From positions 1 through 42,643 of the forward strand of contig NZ_FNPJ01000018.1 in NCBI RefSeq assembly GCF_900107265.1: 42,643 nucleotides of DNA. The letters run 5' to 3'. The position numbers were made by a program, and so were the translations under genes. The notes under the pieces were generated by a model. That model did not search any database. It was not told where the DNA came from and saw only the letters and a list, made by a program, of their open reading frames with translations. Shown in pieces: positions 31,053-38,044 of this stretch (its first letter is position 1; every line of letters begins with the position of its first letter). Source of the DNA: Nitrosomonas sp. Nm33. GTDB taxonomy: Bacteria; Pseudomonadota; Gammaproteobacteria; Burkholderiales; Nitrosomonadaceae.

Positions 31053-31910
31053 ATGCCAAAGAAGGCTGCATTCATTACCGTTCATGGAATGGGACGAACC
31101 GACCTCAACTACAACCAGGAAATCGTACAGAAACTAAAGAGACGATTAGGATCACTATCAGATAATATCTACATGGGGAAAGTTTATTACCAAGATATTC
31201 TTCAATCAAATGAAGATCGCGTCTGGCATAGTGTTGATCGCCAATTAAAATGGGATGAACTTCGGAAATTTTTACTTTTTGGCTTTGCCGACGCAACAGG
31301 TCTTGAAAGCAATAAGGACAGAAATGGTAGTGATTATTGGAAAGCACAAGTCACAATCGCGAAGGAATTGCTTAAAGCGCGAGATGCAATGGAGGGCGAC
31401 GGCCCTGTAGTTTTTCTGGCGCAATCTCTTGGTTGTGAGGTAATTTCATGCTACTTCTGGGATGCCAATCAGACTACTCCTGACAAGCTGCCTACAACTG
31501 GTATCTGGCAGAATATTTCAGATGCAGCGGCGGACATAACTGGGGGAAGAAATCTTAAAGAGGAAGAAGTTGCTTTTCTTCGAGGCTCGCATTTTCGCGT
31601 ATTCATTACGACAGGCTGCAATATCCCTATCTTCGTTGCCGCGCATGCAAAGGATGACATCCTTCCCATCCACCCAAATAATAGCTTTGAATGGCATAAC
31701 TATTATGACAAAGATGATGTCCTGGGTTGGCCATTAGCTGTACTTTCTGATCAGTATGGAAAAGTAGTTGTTGATCACCCCATTAACGTAGGAGGAGGGA
31801 TGATGGGTTGGCTCTTAAAGAGTTGGAATCCACTATCTCATACCCAATACTGGGTAGATGACGGAGTACTCGATCCGTTAGAACAGAAACTGCGTACTCT
31901 ACTTTCCTAA
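31053..31910 (+). CDS. Alpha/beta-hydrolase-like protein
   Basis: The start is set at 31053 because an almost perfect Shine-Dalgarno AAGGAGGT sits just upstream; the product is then 285 residues. It opens with a hydrophobic strand and VHGMGR (10-15), like the oxyanion-loop HGxG of alpha/beta hydrolases. It continues with strand plus nucleophile elbow FLAQSLGCEV (Ser125 in AQSLG, a variant of GxSxG). A His near the C-terminus in VDHPINVGGG could complete the triad. There is no signal peptide. Substrate and pathway are unknown; homologues are annotated as hypothetical or lipase-like. It is flanked by repeats on both sides and appears monocistronic. Confidence 0.75.
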   Translation: MPKKAAFITVHGMGRTDLNYNQEIVQKLKRRLGSLSDNIYMGKVYYQDILQSNEDRVWHSVDRQLKWDELRKFLLFGFADATGLESNKDRNGSDYWKAQVTIAKELLKARDAMEGDGPVVFLAQSLGCEVISCYFWDANQTTPDKLPTTGIWQNISDAAADITGGRNLKEEEVAFLRGSHFRVFITTGCNIPIFVAAHAKDDILPIHPNNSFEWHNYYDKDDVLGWPLAVLSDQYGKVVVDHPINVGGGMMGWLLKSWNPLSHTQYWVDDGVLDPLEQKLRTLLS

Positions 31911-31966
31911 ACATAGAACTAACCCATTATCAGGAGATACTTTTGGGGGAGCTACACAGTTAGGTG

Positions 31967-32100
31967 AAGAGGCACCGCACAACGAACTCATTCCATTTCC
32001 AAATCAAACATGACACAAAAACGAATCGCAGGCAGTATAAATAATACGGCAAAAAGAAGTTGGCAAAGTCAGGTTTGATTTAGAAATGAAATAATGTGCC
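31967..32100. repeat. Dispersed repeat, copy B, after the hydrolase gene
   Basis: This stretch shares GCAG(G/A)CAGTATAAATAATA, CGGCAA, AAGTCA(G)GTTTGATTT and AGAAATG with 33045-33120. Its first part (CTCATTCC, AAATCAAACAT) is shared with 22063-22092. It has no open frame and no visible transposon ends. Confidence 0.5.
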
Positions 32101-32154
32101 ACAGCAGCTCATTATTCAGACCTTCTTTAGCATTTTTCACTACTAGGAATTCAT

Positions 32155-32976
32155 ATGGTCAGCCGAACATCTGAAACGCTTTCACCGGTTTTGTATTTAC
32201 CGCATGGTGGTGGGCCATTGCCCATTCTAGGTGATAAAACACATGAGAAGATGGTTTCTTTTCTGACAGAGATCGTAAGCAAGCTGGGTGAGCCGTCAGC
32301 GATTTTAGTCATTAGTGCCCACTGGGAGGAAGATATAGCGACAATAACAAGTGGCAGTCATCCTGGAATAATCTACGATTACTACGGATTTCCTGCTGAA
32401 GCTTATCAAATTCAATACGCTGCAGCTGGTCACCCACAGTTAGCTAAAAAAGTGTTTGAACTGATAGCAGCAAATGGCATTCCAGTAAGACTTGATGAAC
32501 AGCGAGGTTTTGATCATGGTTTATTTGTGCCGCTCAAGCTGATGTATCCGAATGCGCAGATACCCTGCATCGAGTTATCGCTGCTCAAGAATTTAGACCC
32601 TGGAAAGCATATTGCTCTAGGAAAAGCCATCACGTCTTTACGAAAGAAAAACATCTTGATTATCGGCTCAGGTATGTCGTTTCATAATTTAAAAGCATTT
32701 TTCTCGCGAGAAATTGATGGCAGCAAAGAAAACAATGAATTTGATAGCTGGCTAATCGAAACGTGCACCGGCCAGATTCTTTCACCTGAAGAGCGTGAAC
32801 AGCGATTGATTGAGTGGGAAAAAGCGCCGTCTGCTCGATTTTGTCACCCAAGAGAAGATCATTTATTGCCGTTACATGTTTGCTACGGTGTCGCCTGTGC
32901 CGACACGCCGATAGCCGAAGTGGTTTTTAATCAGGAAATCATGGGCAAAAGGGTTACGAGCTTACTGTGGCAATAG
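32155..32976 (+). CDS. Class III extradiol dioxygenase, LigB/DODA family (YgiD-like)
   Basis: The 273-residue protein matches the single-domain LigB-type aromatic ring-opening dioxygenases, with the E. coli zinc/iron enzyme YgiD (4,5-DOPA dioxygenase) as the nearest known type. Conserved His positions are His17 in LPHGGGP, His56 in ISAHWEE, His121 in GFDHGLFVPL and the late His in GSGMSFHNL. Glu in the SAHWE region completes the metal site. The family opens catechols next to the hydroxyls. No aromatic pathway is nearby, so the natural substrate is unclear. It stands alone, with related repeats immediately before and after it. Confidence 0.9.
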   Translation: MVSRTSETLSPVLYLPHGGGPLPILGDKTHEKMVSFLTEIVSKLGEPSAILVISAHWEEDIATITSGSHPGIIYDYYGFPAEAYQIQYAAAGHPQLAKKVFELIAANGIPVRLDEQRGFDHGLFVPLKLMYPNAQIPCIELSLLKNLDPGKHIALGKAITSLRKKNILIIGSGMSFHNLKAFFSREIDGSKENNEFDSWLIETCTGQILSPEEREQRLIEWEKAPSARFCHPREDHLLPLHVCYGVACADTPIAEVVFNQEIMGKRVTSLLWQ

Positions 32977-33029
32977 AATGGGTAACCTTACAACTATCCA
33001 GAAGAGGGTAAAGTAACATGCTGCTGAAT

Positions 33030-33125
33030 CGAGAAAGAGAGAGCCGCAGACAGTATAAATAATATGGAATACGGCAAGGACAAACCGACTAAGTCAAGTT
33101 TGATTTAGAAATGGAATTGCACCCT
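33030..33125. repeat. Dispersed repeat, copy C, after the dioxygenase gene
   Basis: Related to 31967-32100 over about 75 bases (GCAGACAGTATAAATAATA to TTTGATTTAGAAATGGAAT) with an internal insertion of about ten bases. Both copies follow the stop of a plus-strand gene. Confidence 0.5.
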
Positions 33126-33169
33126 ATCCCTTCTCGCTGATATCACTTCCATATTTGCCGTCCAATCTC

Positions 33170-33985
33170 TCAGATTTTCATTTTAAGACGAACTGCCCGG
33201 TCAAAAATACGGCCACCCAGCAGCCATCTTGATACTACCGCAATTTTAGAATCTGCAGGTAGTTCATGCCGCATAGGAGGAAAGGATGCGGTAGCTGCAT
33301 TGAGTACAGCTTTCGCGATAATTTCCGGTCCGGGTGCTTGGGGTTCACCAGCCAGCAGCCGAGGGAGCGCGGTAAGCAACTTCTGATAAACGGACGGATG
33401 GGCAACTGTTTTGAGCAATTCAAACTCCTTTGCAGCAAATTCAGTTTTGATCAGGCCTGGGGCAATGAGCACCACGTTGATACCAAATTTCATGACTTCC
33501 CCGCGCAAGGTTTCCGATAGTGCTTCCACGGCATGCTTGGAAGCAGCATACCAGCCGAAACCTGGAATGGAGATTTTCCCCAGGATTGAGGTGATATTGA
33601 TGATGCAACCGGATTTCTGCGCCCGCATATGGGGCACAACTGCCTGAATGAAACGGGCATAACCGAAAACGTTAACTTCAAATTGATGATGGGCAGCCTC
33701 CATGGAAACACATTCGATTGCACCCAACTGACCATAACCGGCGTTGTTCACGAGCAGGTCAATCCGATCTTTGCTTGCCATGGCATGGCTTACCGCCACT
33801 CGGATAGCATTGGCATCGGTTACATCTAGACAAATAGGCTCGATATTAGCCGAACGTATCTGTTCCAGGCGGTGCATGCGCCGTGCCATGGCAAATACGT
33901 AATAGCCATTCTTGGCAAGAAGTTTGGCAGTCGCTCTTCCAATACCGCTGGATGCTCCGGTAACCAATGCAACGCGTTGTGTCAT
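33170..33985 (-). CDS. Short-chain dehydrogenase/reductase
   Basis: The 271-residue protein is a classical SDR using NAD(P)(H). It has the cofactor motif TGASSGIG (9-16), Arg residues after the second strand (ARRMHR) that favour NADPH, NNAG at 80-83, and the catalytic Ser133, Tyr146 and Lys150 (YAASK). SDRs reduce or oxidise alcohols, ketones and lipids, and the substrate cannot be told. The C-terminal region is basic and partly hydrophobic, as in lipid-acting members. It is divergent from the zinc operon and has an AT-rich palindrome 27 bases before its start. Confidence 0.9.
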   Translation of the reverse strand: MTQRVALVTGASSGIGRATAKLLAKNGYYVFAMARRMHRLEQIRSANIEPICLDVTDANAIRVAVSHAMASKDRIDLLVNNAGYGQLGAIECVSMEAAHHQFEVNVFGYARFIQAVVPHMRAQKSGCIINITSILGKISIPGFGWYAASKHAVEALSETLRGEVMKFGINVVLIAPGLIKTEFAAKEFELLKTVAHPSVYQKLLTALPRLLAGEPQAPGPEIIAKAVLNAATASFPPMRHELPADSKIAVVSRWLLGGRIFDRAVRLKMKI

Positions 33986-34011
33986 GATTTAATGTAATTG
34001 TGTAAGTTATT

Positions 34012-34031
34012 GATAATAAATAATTATTATC
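34012..34031. promoter_or_regulatory. Fur-box-like palindrome upstream of the dehydrogenase gene
   Basis: GATAATAA (34012-34019) and TTATTATC (34024-34031) form a perfect 8-bp inverted repeat with a 4-base spacer. It resembles the Fur consensus GATAATGATAATCATTATC. It lies 27 bases upstream of the leftward dehydrogenase start. Very AT-rich, so chance occurrence is possible. Confidence 0.35.
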
Positions 34032-34184
34032 CAAAAGACAATCAAAGCGCAACAAATTGTCATAGTTTGTAAATATATGAGTGATTCGTACTTCATTCGT
34101 ACCTTCGTGACTTACTTTATATGATATTTTTTTCCATGAAGGCAAAATCTATCAAGGGAGTAGAAAAAAACTATCATTCATAAA

Positions 34185-34206
34185 ATGATATGTTGTATCA
34201 TATCAA
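34185..34206. promoter_or_regulatory. Candidate Zur operator for the COG0523 operon
   Basis: TGATATG (34186-34192) and CATATCA (34199-34205) form a perfect inverted repeat with a 6-base centre TTGTAT. An overlapping one, ATGATA/TATCAT, is shifted by a few bases. It sits about 30 bases before the start of the GTPase gene. A Fur-family regulator gene closes the operon. The sequence is AT-rich like known Zur boxes but is not a close match to the E. coli consensus. Confidence 0.5.
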
Positions 34207-34236
34207 TGATATTAAGTAATATTGGAGTTCGATTGT

Positions 34237-35463
34237 ATGTCTGTTCCGAATGTTTCGCATAAACCTCCCTGCCGCTTGCCCGTGACTATTCTCTCAGGCT
34301 TCCTGGGTGCAGGTAAGACCACAGTACTGAATCATATTCTCAATAATCGGCAAGGCCAACGCGTAGCGGTGATAGTGAATGATATGAGCGAAATCAATAT
34401 CGATGCCTCGATGATCGAGAAAGAAATCTCGTTCAATCGCGCCGAAGAAAAATTAGTCGAAATGAGTAATGGCTGTATTTGCTGCACATTGCGCGAAGAT
34501 CTCTTAATTGAGGTGCGCAAGCTCGCCTCAGAAAGAAAATTTGATTATCTGGTGATCGAGTCGACAGGCATTTCTGAGCCATTGCCGATTGCAGAAACGT
34601 TTACCTTTGAGGATGAAAATGGCGTCAGTCTATCGGATATCGCGCGGCTGGATGCCATGGTCACCGTAGTTGATGCGGTCAATTTTCTTAAAGATTTTGA
34701 AGAAGCGAAAATGCTGCAAGAGACGGGAGAGAGTCTTGGAGAGGGAGATGAGCGTAGCGTGGCTGATTTGCTGGTCGATCAGGTCGAGTTCAGCGATGTT
34801 ATTCTGATCAATAAGATCGATCTGGTTAAACAAGATGCGTTAACCAAACTACAGGGTATTTTATGCAGCCTTAATACGCAAGCTGAGATCATCCCGATTG
34901 AAAATGGGCAGGTGGATTTAACCAAAGTGCTGAATACCCGTAAATTCAGTTTTGAGCGTGCCCAACAAGCGCCTGGCTGGCTCAAGGAATTACGTGGAGA
35001 ACATATTCCTGAAACAGAAGAATATGGCATCAACAGCTTTGTTTACACAGCGAGAAGGCCGTTTCATCCGCAACGTTTTTACGATTTTCTTCACCAACCC
35101 TGGACAGAGGGCAAATTACTGCGCTCAAAAGGCTATTTCTGGCTGGCGACGCGACCAGACTATGTCGGGCAATGGAATCAGGCAGGAGGCATCGCGCGCT
35201 ATGGTTATGGCGGAATATTCTGGAAAGCGGTGCCAAAATCACAATGGCCCCAGGATGAGGACTATCTGGCATCGATAAAGGAGCAGTGGGTAGAACCATT
35301 TGGCGATATGCGACAGGAACTGGTCTTTATCGGCCAGAATCTTGATGAACAAGCAATTCACCAATGGTTAGACGAATGTCTACTGACCGATGTCGAATTC
35401 CATGCTGGCAAAGCTTATTGGGCGACATTGCAGGACCCATTTCCTTCTTGGGAGAGAAATTGA
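34237..35463 (+). CDS. COG0523 (CobW/ZigA-type) GTPase, probable zinc metallochaperone
   Basis: The 408-residue G3E GTPase has Walker A GFLGAGKTT (21-29), the metal-binding motif GCICCT (near 83-88), ESTGISEP and the NKIDL guanine-specificity motif, then the C-terminal CobW domain. COG0523 proteins deliver metals in a GTP-dependent way. Members in Zur-controlled operons (ZigA, YeiR, ZagA) help to keep zinc enzymes active under zinc limitation. The ATG at 34237 is chosen with GGAG nine bases upstream; a TTG at 34222 would overlap that site. A palindromic operator lies just upstream. DUF1826 and a Zur-like gene follow closely, supporting a zinc role. Confidence 0.92.
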   Translation: MSVPNVSHKPPCRLPVTILSGFLGAGKTTVLNHILNNRQGQRVAVIVNDMSEINIDASMIEKEISFNRAEEKLVEMSNGCICCTLREDLLIEVRKLASERKFDYLVIESTGISEPLPIAETFTFEDENGVSLSDIARLDAMVTVVDAVNFLKDFEEAKMLQETGESLGEGDERSVADLLVDQVEFSDVILINKIDLVKQDALTKLQGILCSLNTQAEIIPIENGQVDLTKVLNTRKFSFERAQQAPGWLKELRGEHIPETEEYGINSFVYTARRPFHPQRFYDFLHQPWTEGKLLRSKGYFWLATRPDYVGQWNQAGGIARYGYGGIFWKAVPKSQWPQDEDYLASIKEQWVEPFGDMRQELVFIGQNLDEQAIHQWLDECLLTDVEFHAGKAYWATLQDPFPSWERN

Positions 35464-35464
35464 C

Positions 35465-36136
35465 ATGCGTACGTCTACATTATCAGCCGATTTATCCGCC
35501 CACTTTTCAGTCAGGCAAAGTATAAGTGTAATAGGCCACGAACCAGAAATACTCTCGCGAATCTATGATAGCCTTATCAAAATATGCATTTTGCAGCGTG
35601 TGCTCAGCACCGATATCAAACAGTATGTCGCGTATTTACGGAAAGAACACGTTGGCTTCGAGTTGGCGCAGTCAATCAATATAGAGCACATAAGAAAACG
35701 CTTGAATGCATGGCTGCCCCAGCATCACGCACTTAATGCCTTCATTGAGGATGTAAGCTGGCTGGTTGAGATGTTTGCCTGCTTATTTGATTTGGAAAGC
35801 GTCGGCTTGCGGCTGAATATACTTACTACAACCATGTGCCCGCGTTTCCATACGGACAAAGTGCCTTGCCGCCTGATCACGACCTATGCTGGCAAAGGGA
35901 CGGAATGGTTAGATAGCAAAACTATCGATCGTGTTATGCTTGCAGCTTGCAACGAATCCAAAGAAAAGGCAGAAGCATTCGCAAGACAATACCCAATTCA
36001 GAGCTTGCAGGAAGGGGATATCGCTTTGTTCAAAGGTGAGCGATGGGGAGAACAGAATAATCATGGCGTGATTCATCGTTCACCTGCGCTTGATACGAAT
36101 GAAACGCGGCTGCTGCTTACTTTAGACCTTGCTTGA
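35465..36136 (+). CDS. DUF1826 protein
   Basis: The start is set at 35465, one base after the GTPase stop, giving 223 residues; an upstream frame from 35390 lies inside the GTPase gene. The protein matches DUF1826, which is commonly found beside COG0523 GTPases in Zur-type regulons. The conserved core reads CPRFHTDKVPCRLITTYAGKGTEWL, with a His, an Asp and several cysteines, followed near the end by GDIALFKGERW and GVIHRSPA. His-x-Asp with a later His resembles a cupin or Fe(II)/oxoglutarate-type metal site, which is inference only. Function is unknown; context points to zinc starvation. Confidence 0.85.
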   Translation: MRTSTLSADLSAHFSVRQSISVIGHEPEILSRIYDSLIKICILQRVLSTDIKQYVAYLRKEHVGFELAQSINIEHIRKRLNAWLPQHHALNAFIEDVSWLVEMFACLFDLESVGLRLNILTTTMCPRFHTDKVPCRLITTYAGKGTEWLDSKTIDRVMLAACNESKEKAEAFARQYPIQSLQEGDIALFKGERWGEQNNHGVIHRSPALDTNETRLLLTLDLA

Positions 36137-36190
36137 ACCGACTATGAATACTGCTTAATCGTTTAATTAAGTCACAGGAAGTGGTGAGAA

Positions 36191-36655
36191 ATGACCGTCG
36201 ATATCGACCATATCATCAAGAAATCTCAAGAGGCATGTATATCGGCAGGGGTTAAATTAACCACCAAGCGCAAAAATGTGCTCATCGTGTTGCTGCGTTC
36301 CTCGATACCCCTATCCGCATATGAAATCGCGGAAAGATATAAAACACAGTTTAATGAATCATTGCCAGTCATGTCGGTTTACCGCATACTGGATTTTCTG
36401 ATTCATGAAAAATTGGTCCACAAGCTCGAAACGACTAGTCTGTATATAGCATGCGCCCATATCGCCTGTGATCATCAGCACGAAACCCCGCAATTCCTGA
36501 TTTGTGACCGCTGTCATAGCGTTAAAGAGATCGGAATCAAAAAGCATGTCATGGCGGAACTCGCGCGCAGCATTCAAAACACCGGCTTTACCCTGGCCCA
36601 TCAGCAACTCGAGCTGCATGGACTTTGCGAGCGCTGTCAAGGTGATTCCATGTAA
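36191..36655 (+). CDS. zur: Fur-family regulator, probable Zur
   Basis: The 154-residue protein has the winged-helix DNA-binding domain (KLTTKRKNVLIVLLRSS, then SAYEIAERYK and MSVYRILDFLIHEKLVHKLE) followed by a dimerisation/metal domain. The structural zinc site is seen as CDRC (in FLICDRCHSV) and CERC (in GLCERCQ). His residues in CDHQHETP would form the regulatory site. Zur represses zinc-acquisition and zinc-sparing genes when zinc is sufficient. Its place at the end of the GTPase-DUF1826 operon, behind a palindrome, suggests autoregulation. The Zur rather than Fur assignment rests on context. Confidence 0.85.
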   Translation: MTVDIDHIIKKSQEACISAGVKLTTKRKNVLIVLLRSSIPLSAYEIAERYKTQFNESLPVMSVYRILDFLIHEKLVHKLETTSLYIACAHIACDHQHETPQFLICDRCHSVKEIGIKKHVMAELARSIQNTGFTLAHQQLELHGLCERCQGDSM

Positions 36656-36677
36656 TGGCCATGCCTCACAAGATTTT

Positions 36678-36714
36678 CATCTCTTGAACGTATGAAAGAG
36701 ATGAGGTGTTATTT
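36678..36714 (+). terminator. Possible terminator of the zinc operon
   Basis: CATCTCTT (36678-36685) and AAGAGATG (36696-36703) form an 8-bp stem 22 bases after the zur stop. The following tract GTGTTATTTT is only partly T-rich. Confidence 0.35.
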
Positions 36715-37013
36715 TGGGTTGCACTATTCTTGGGTGAATCGTATTGTGAAACAGCCAAAGATGGCAAAAGGCAAGACTTGATCCTAAGCCTGTGTCAGTA
36801 TTCCCCATGGCGCAAGCATCAGCCTCAAGCTGTCGGGCAGATTCGTACAGGACTGGTCAATATTTTAAGGCATATCGCTATCCGCTCATGGTGGAATGCA
36901 AAATGTAAGAAATTCATGCCCCCAGGTTGGAATAAAAACTGGAATTCAGGATATGAATAATGCAACAGCATGTAATACAACAAAAAGATCAAGCGCTTTA
37001 TATCTTTCAGGTT
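36715..37013. other. Gene-poor stretch after zur
   Basis: Short frames exist but none has a ribosome binding site, codon pattern or recognisable family. I see no repeat or RNA here. Confidence 0.4.
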
Positions 37014-37040
37014 GGAAAAAACTCCAACTGTGGAGTTGGT
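37014..37040 (-). terminator. Intrinsic terminator of the SH3-like protein gene
   Basis: Read on the minus strand, AACTCC-ACAGTT-GGAGTT (37037 down to 37020) forms a 6-bp hairpin followed by TTTTTCC, 33 bases after the stop of the leftward gene at 37070. Confidence 0.65.
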
Positions 37041-37069
37041 TTACTCTAAACTCTAGTATTCATATCTAT

Positions 37070-37723
37070 CTACATTTTTATATTATGATCAGAAATCCAT
37101 CCTTCGATATTTTTTCTCTTATACGTGAGACTAATTTTATATCTAACAAAAATATGAGACGATGAAACGGGAAATTCATATATTTCTAATACCTTTGCTT
37201 TTGTTCCGTTAGCAATTTTTCCGATAATATACTCATCTCCCCAATTGCTCTTTGAGCTAGAAACGTATATATCTCCACCATTTTTTGATACAAGCGTAAC
37301 GTCTTCGCCAGTGTTTTTAACCTTGTTTTTTTGTTGGAAATATATATCAGCGAGTTTTATAGTAACCTTTTTTGGGCTATTTTCCATTGAATCTTCCCAT
37401 CTTCCATTAGGAGCATATGTTGCCATGCCTGCTGTATAGGAAGTCTTTCCTGCAACTTTAATATCTTCAAGGCGATATGCAAAAACGTTCGTAGCCGCTG
37501 CACTTTGCTGATTATCAACTTGTATGGCTATATTTGTAAGCATAGTAGTTAATTCCGCCCTAGATAGCCCATCAGGAACCGCAATACGAATTAGAACCCT
37601 TTTAGTGCTAGCTAAACTTATGTCCTCTAATTTCCCGATTTGTTTATAATCATTTTCTGAGCTAGCGATAGCATTTCCAATAAATAGAGAAATTAAGAAA
37701 ATAAAATAGCTAAATAGTTTCAT
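37070..37723 (-). CDS. Exported protein with a C-terminal SH3-like domain
   Basis: The 217-residue protein has a signal peptide (about 1-20, hydrophobic core ending NAIAS). Residues about 40-115 form a beta-rich domain with RVLIRIAVPDGLSR and TAGMATYAPNGRW, a pattern I associate with DUF4875. Residues about 150-217 look like a bacterial SH3 domain (GGDIYVSSSKSNWGDEYIIGKIANGTKAKVLEI, ending GWISDHN). Bacterial SH3 domains usually bind cell wall or partner proteins. The gene is much richer in A and T than its neighbours, suggesting recent acquisition. It is monocistronic, with its own terminator. Confidence 0.7.
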   Translation of the reverse strand: MKLFSYFIFLISLFIGNAIASSENDYKQIGKLEDISLASTKRVLIRIAVPDGLSRAELTTMLTNIAIQVDNQQSAAATNVFAYRLEDIKVAGKTSYTAGMATYAPNGRWEDSMENSPKKVTIKLADIYFQQKNKVKNTGEDVTLVSKNGGDIYVSSSKSNWGDEYIIGKIANGTKAKVLEIYEFPVSSSHIFVRYKISLTYKRKNIEGWISDHNIKM

Positions 37724-38044
37724 ACATTTATCCTTCTATTTGGTCTTTGATAATATATGTAAATTTGCTAATTTTTCTATAGAGAAAACCTGGGCTGGGT
37801 ATCAGGTGGAAAAATTTACAGCTAACTAGAATTAGGCCTCCGAAATGACGCAATTTATGACGTCAATTATAAAAGCTAATACGCTAAGCTTCATACTATC
37901 TCCTTATTTTTTATGGTAATAGATCGATTTGGCTTTCGTGACAACAAACTTTGTTAGATCCACTTACGAGCAATTGGTAACTTCGGCTAGCTATAAGGGT
38001 GATCCTTTTACCATACTTCTACTGCTTTTGGCTGGTTGATCTTA
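37724..38044. other. Intergenic stretch
   Basis: No gene, RNA or repeat was recognised between the SH3-like protein gene and the SagB-like gene. The promoter of the leftward SH3-like gene must lie in the first part. Confidence 0.4.

Noticed and set aside
36706..36960. 84-codon plus-strand frame after zur
   Set aside because: GTG start, no ribosome binding site, no family and no helical or domain pattern.
37014..37040. MerR-type operator
   Set aside because: The palindrome AACTCC/GGAGTT looked like one, but on the minus strand it is followed by a T run right after a gene end, so a terminator is the better reading.
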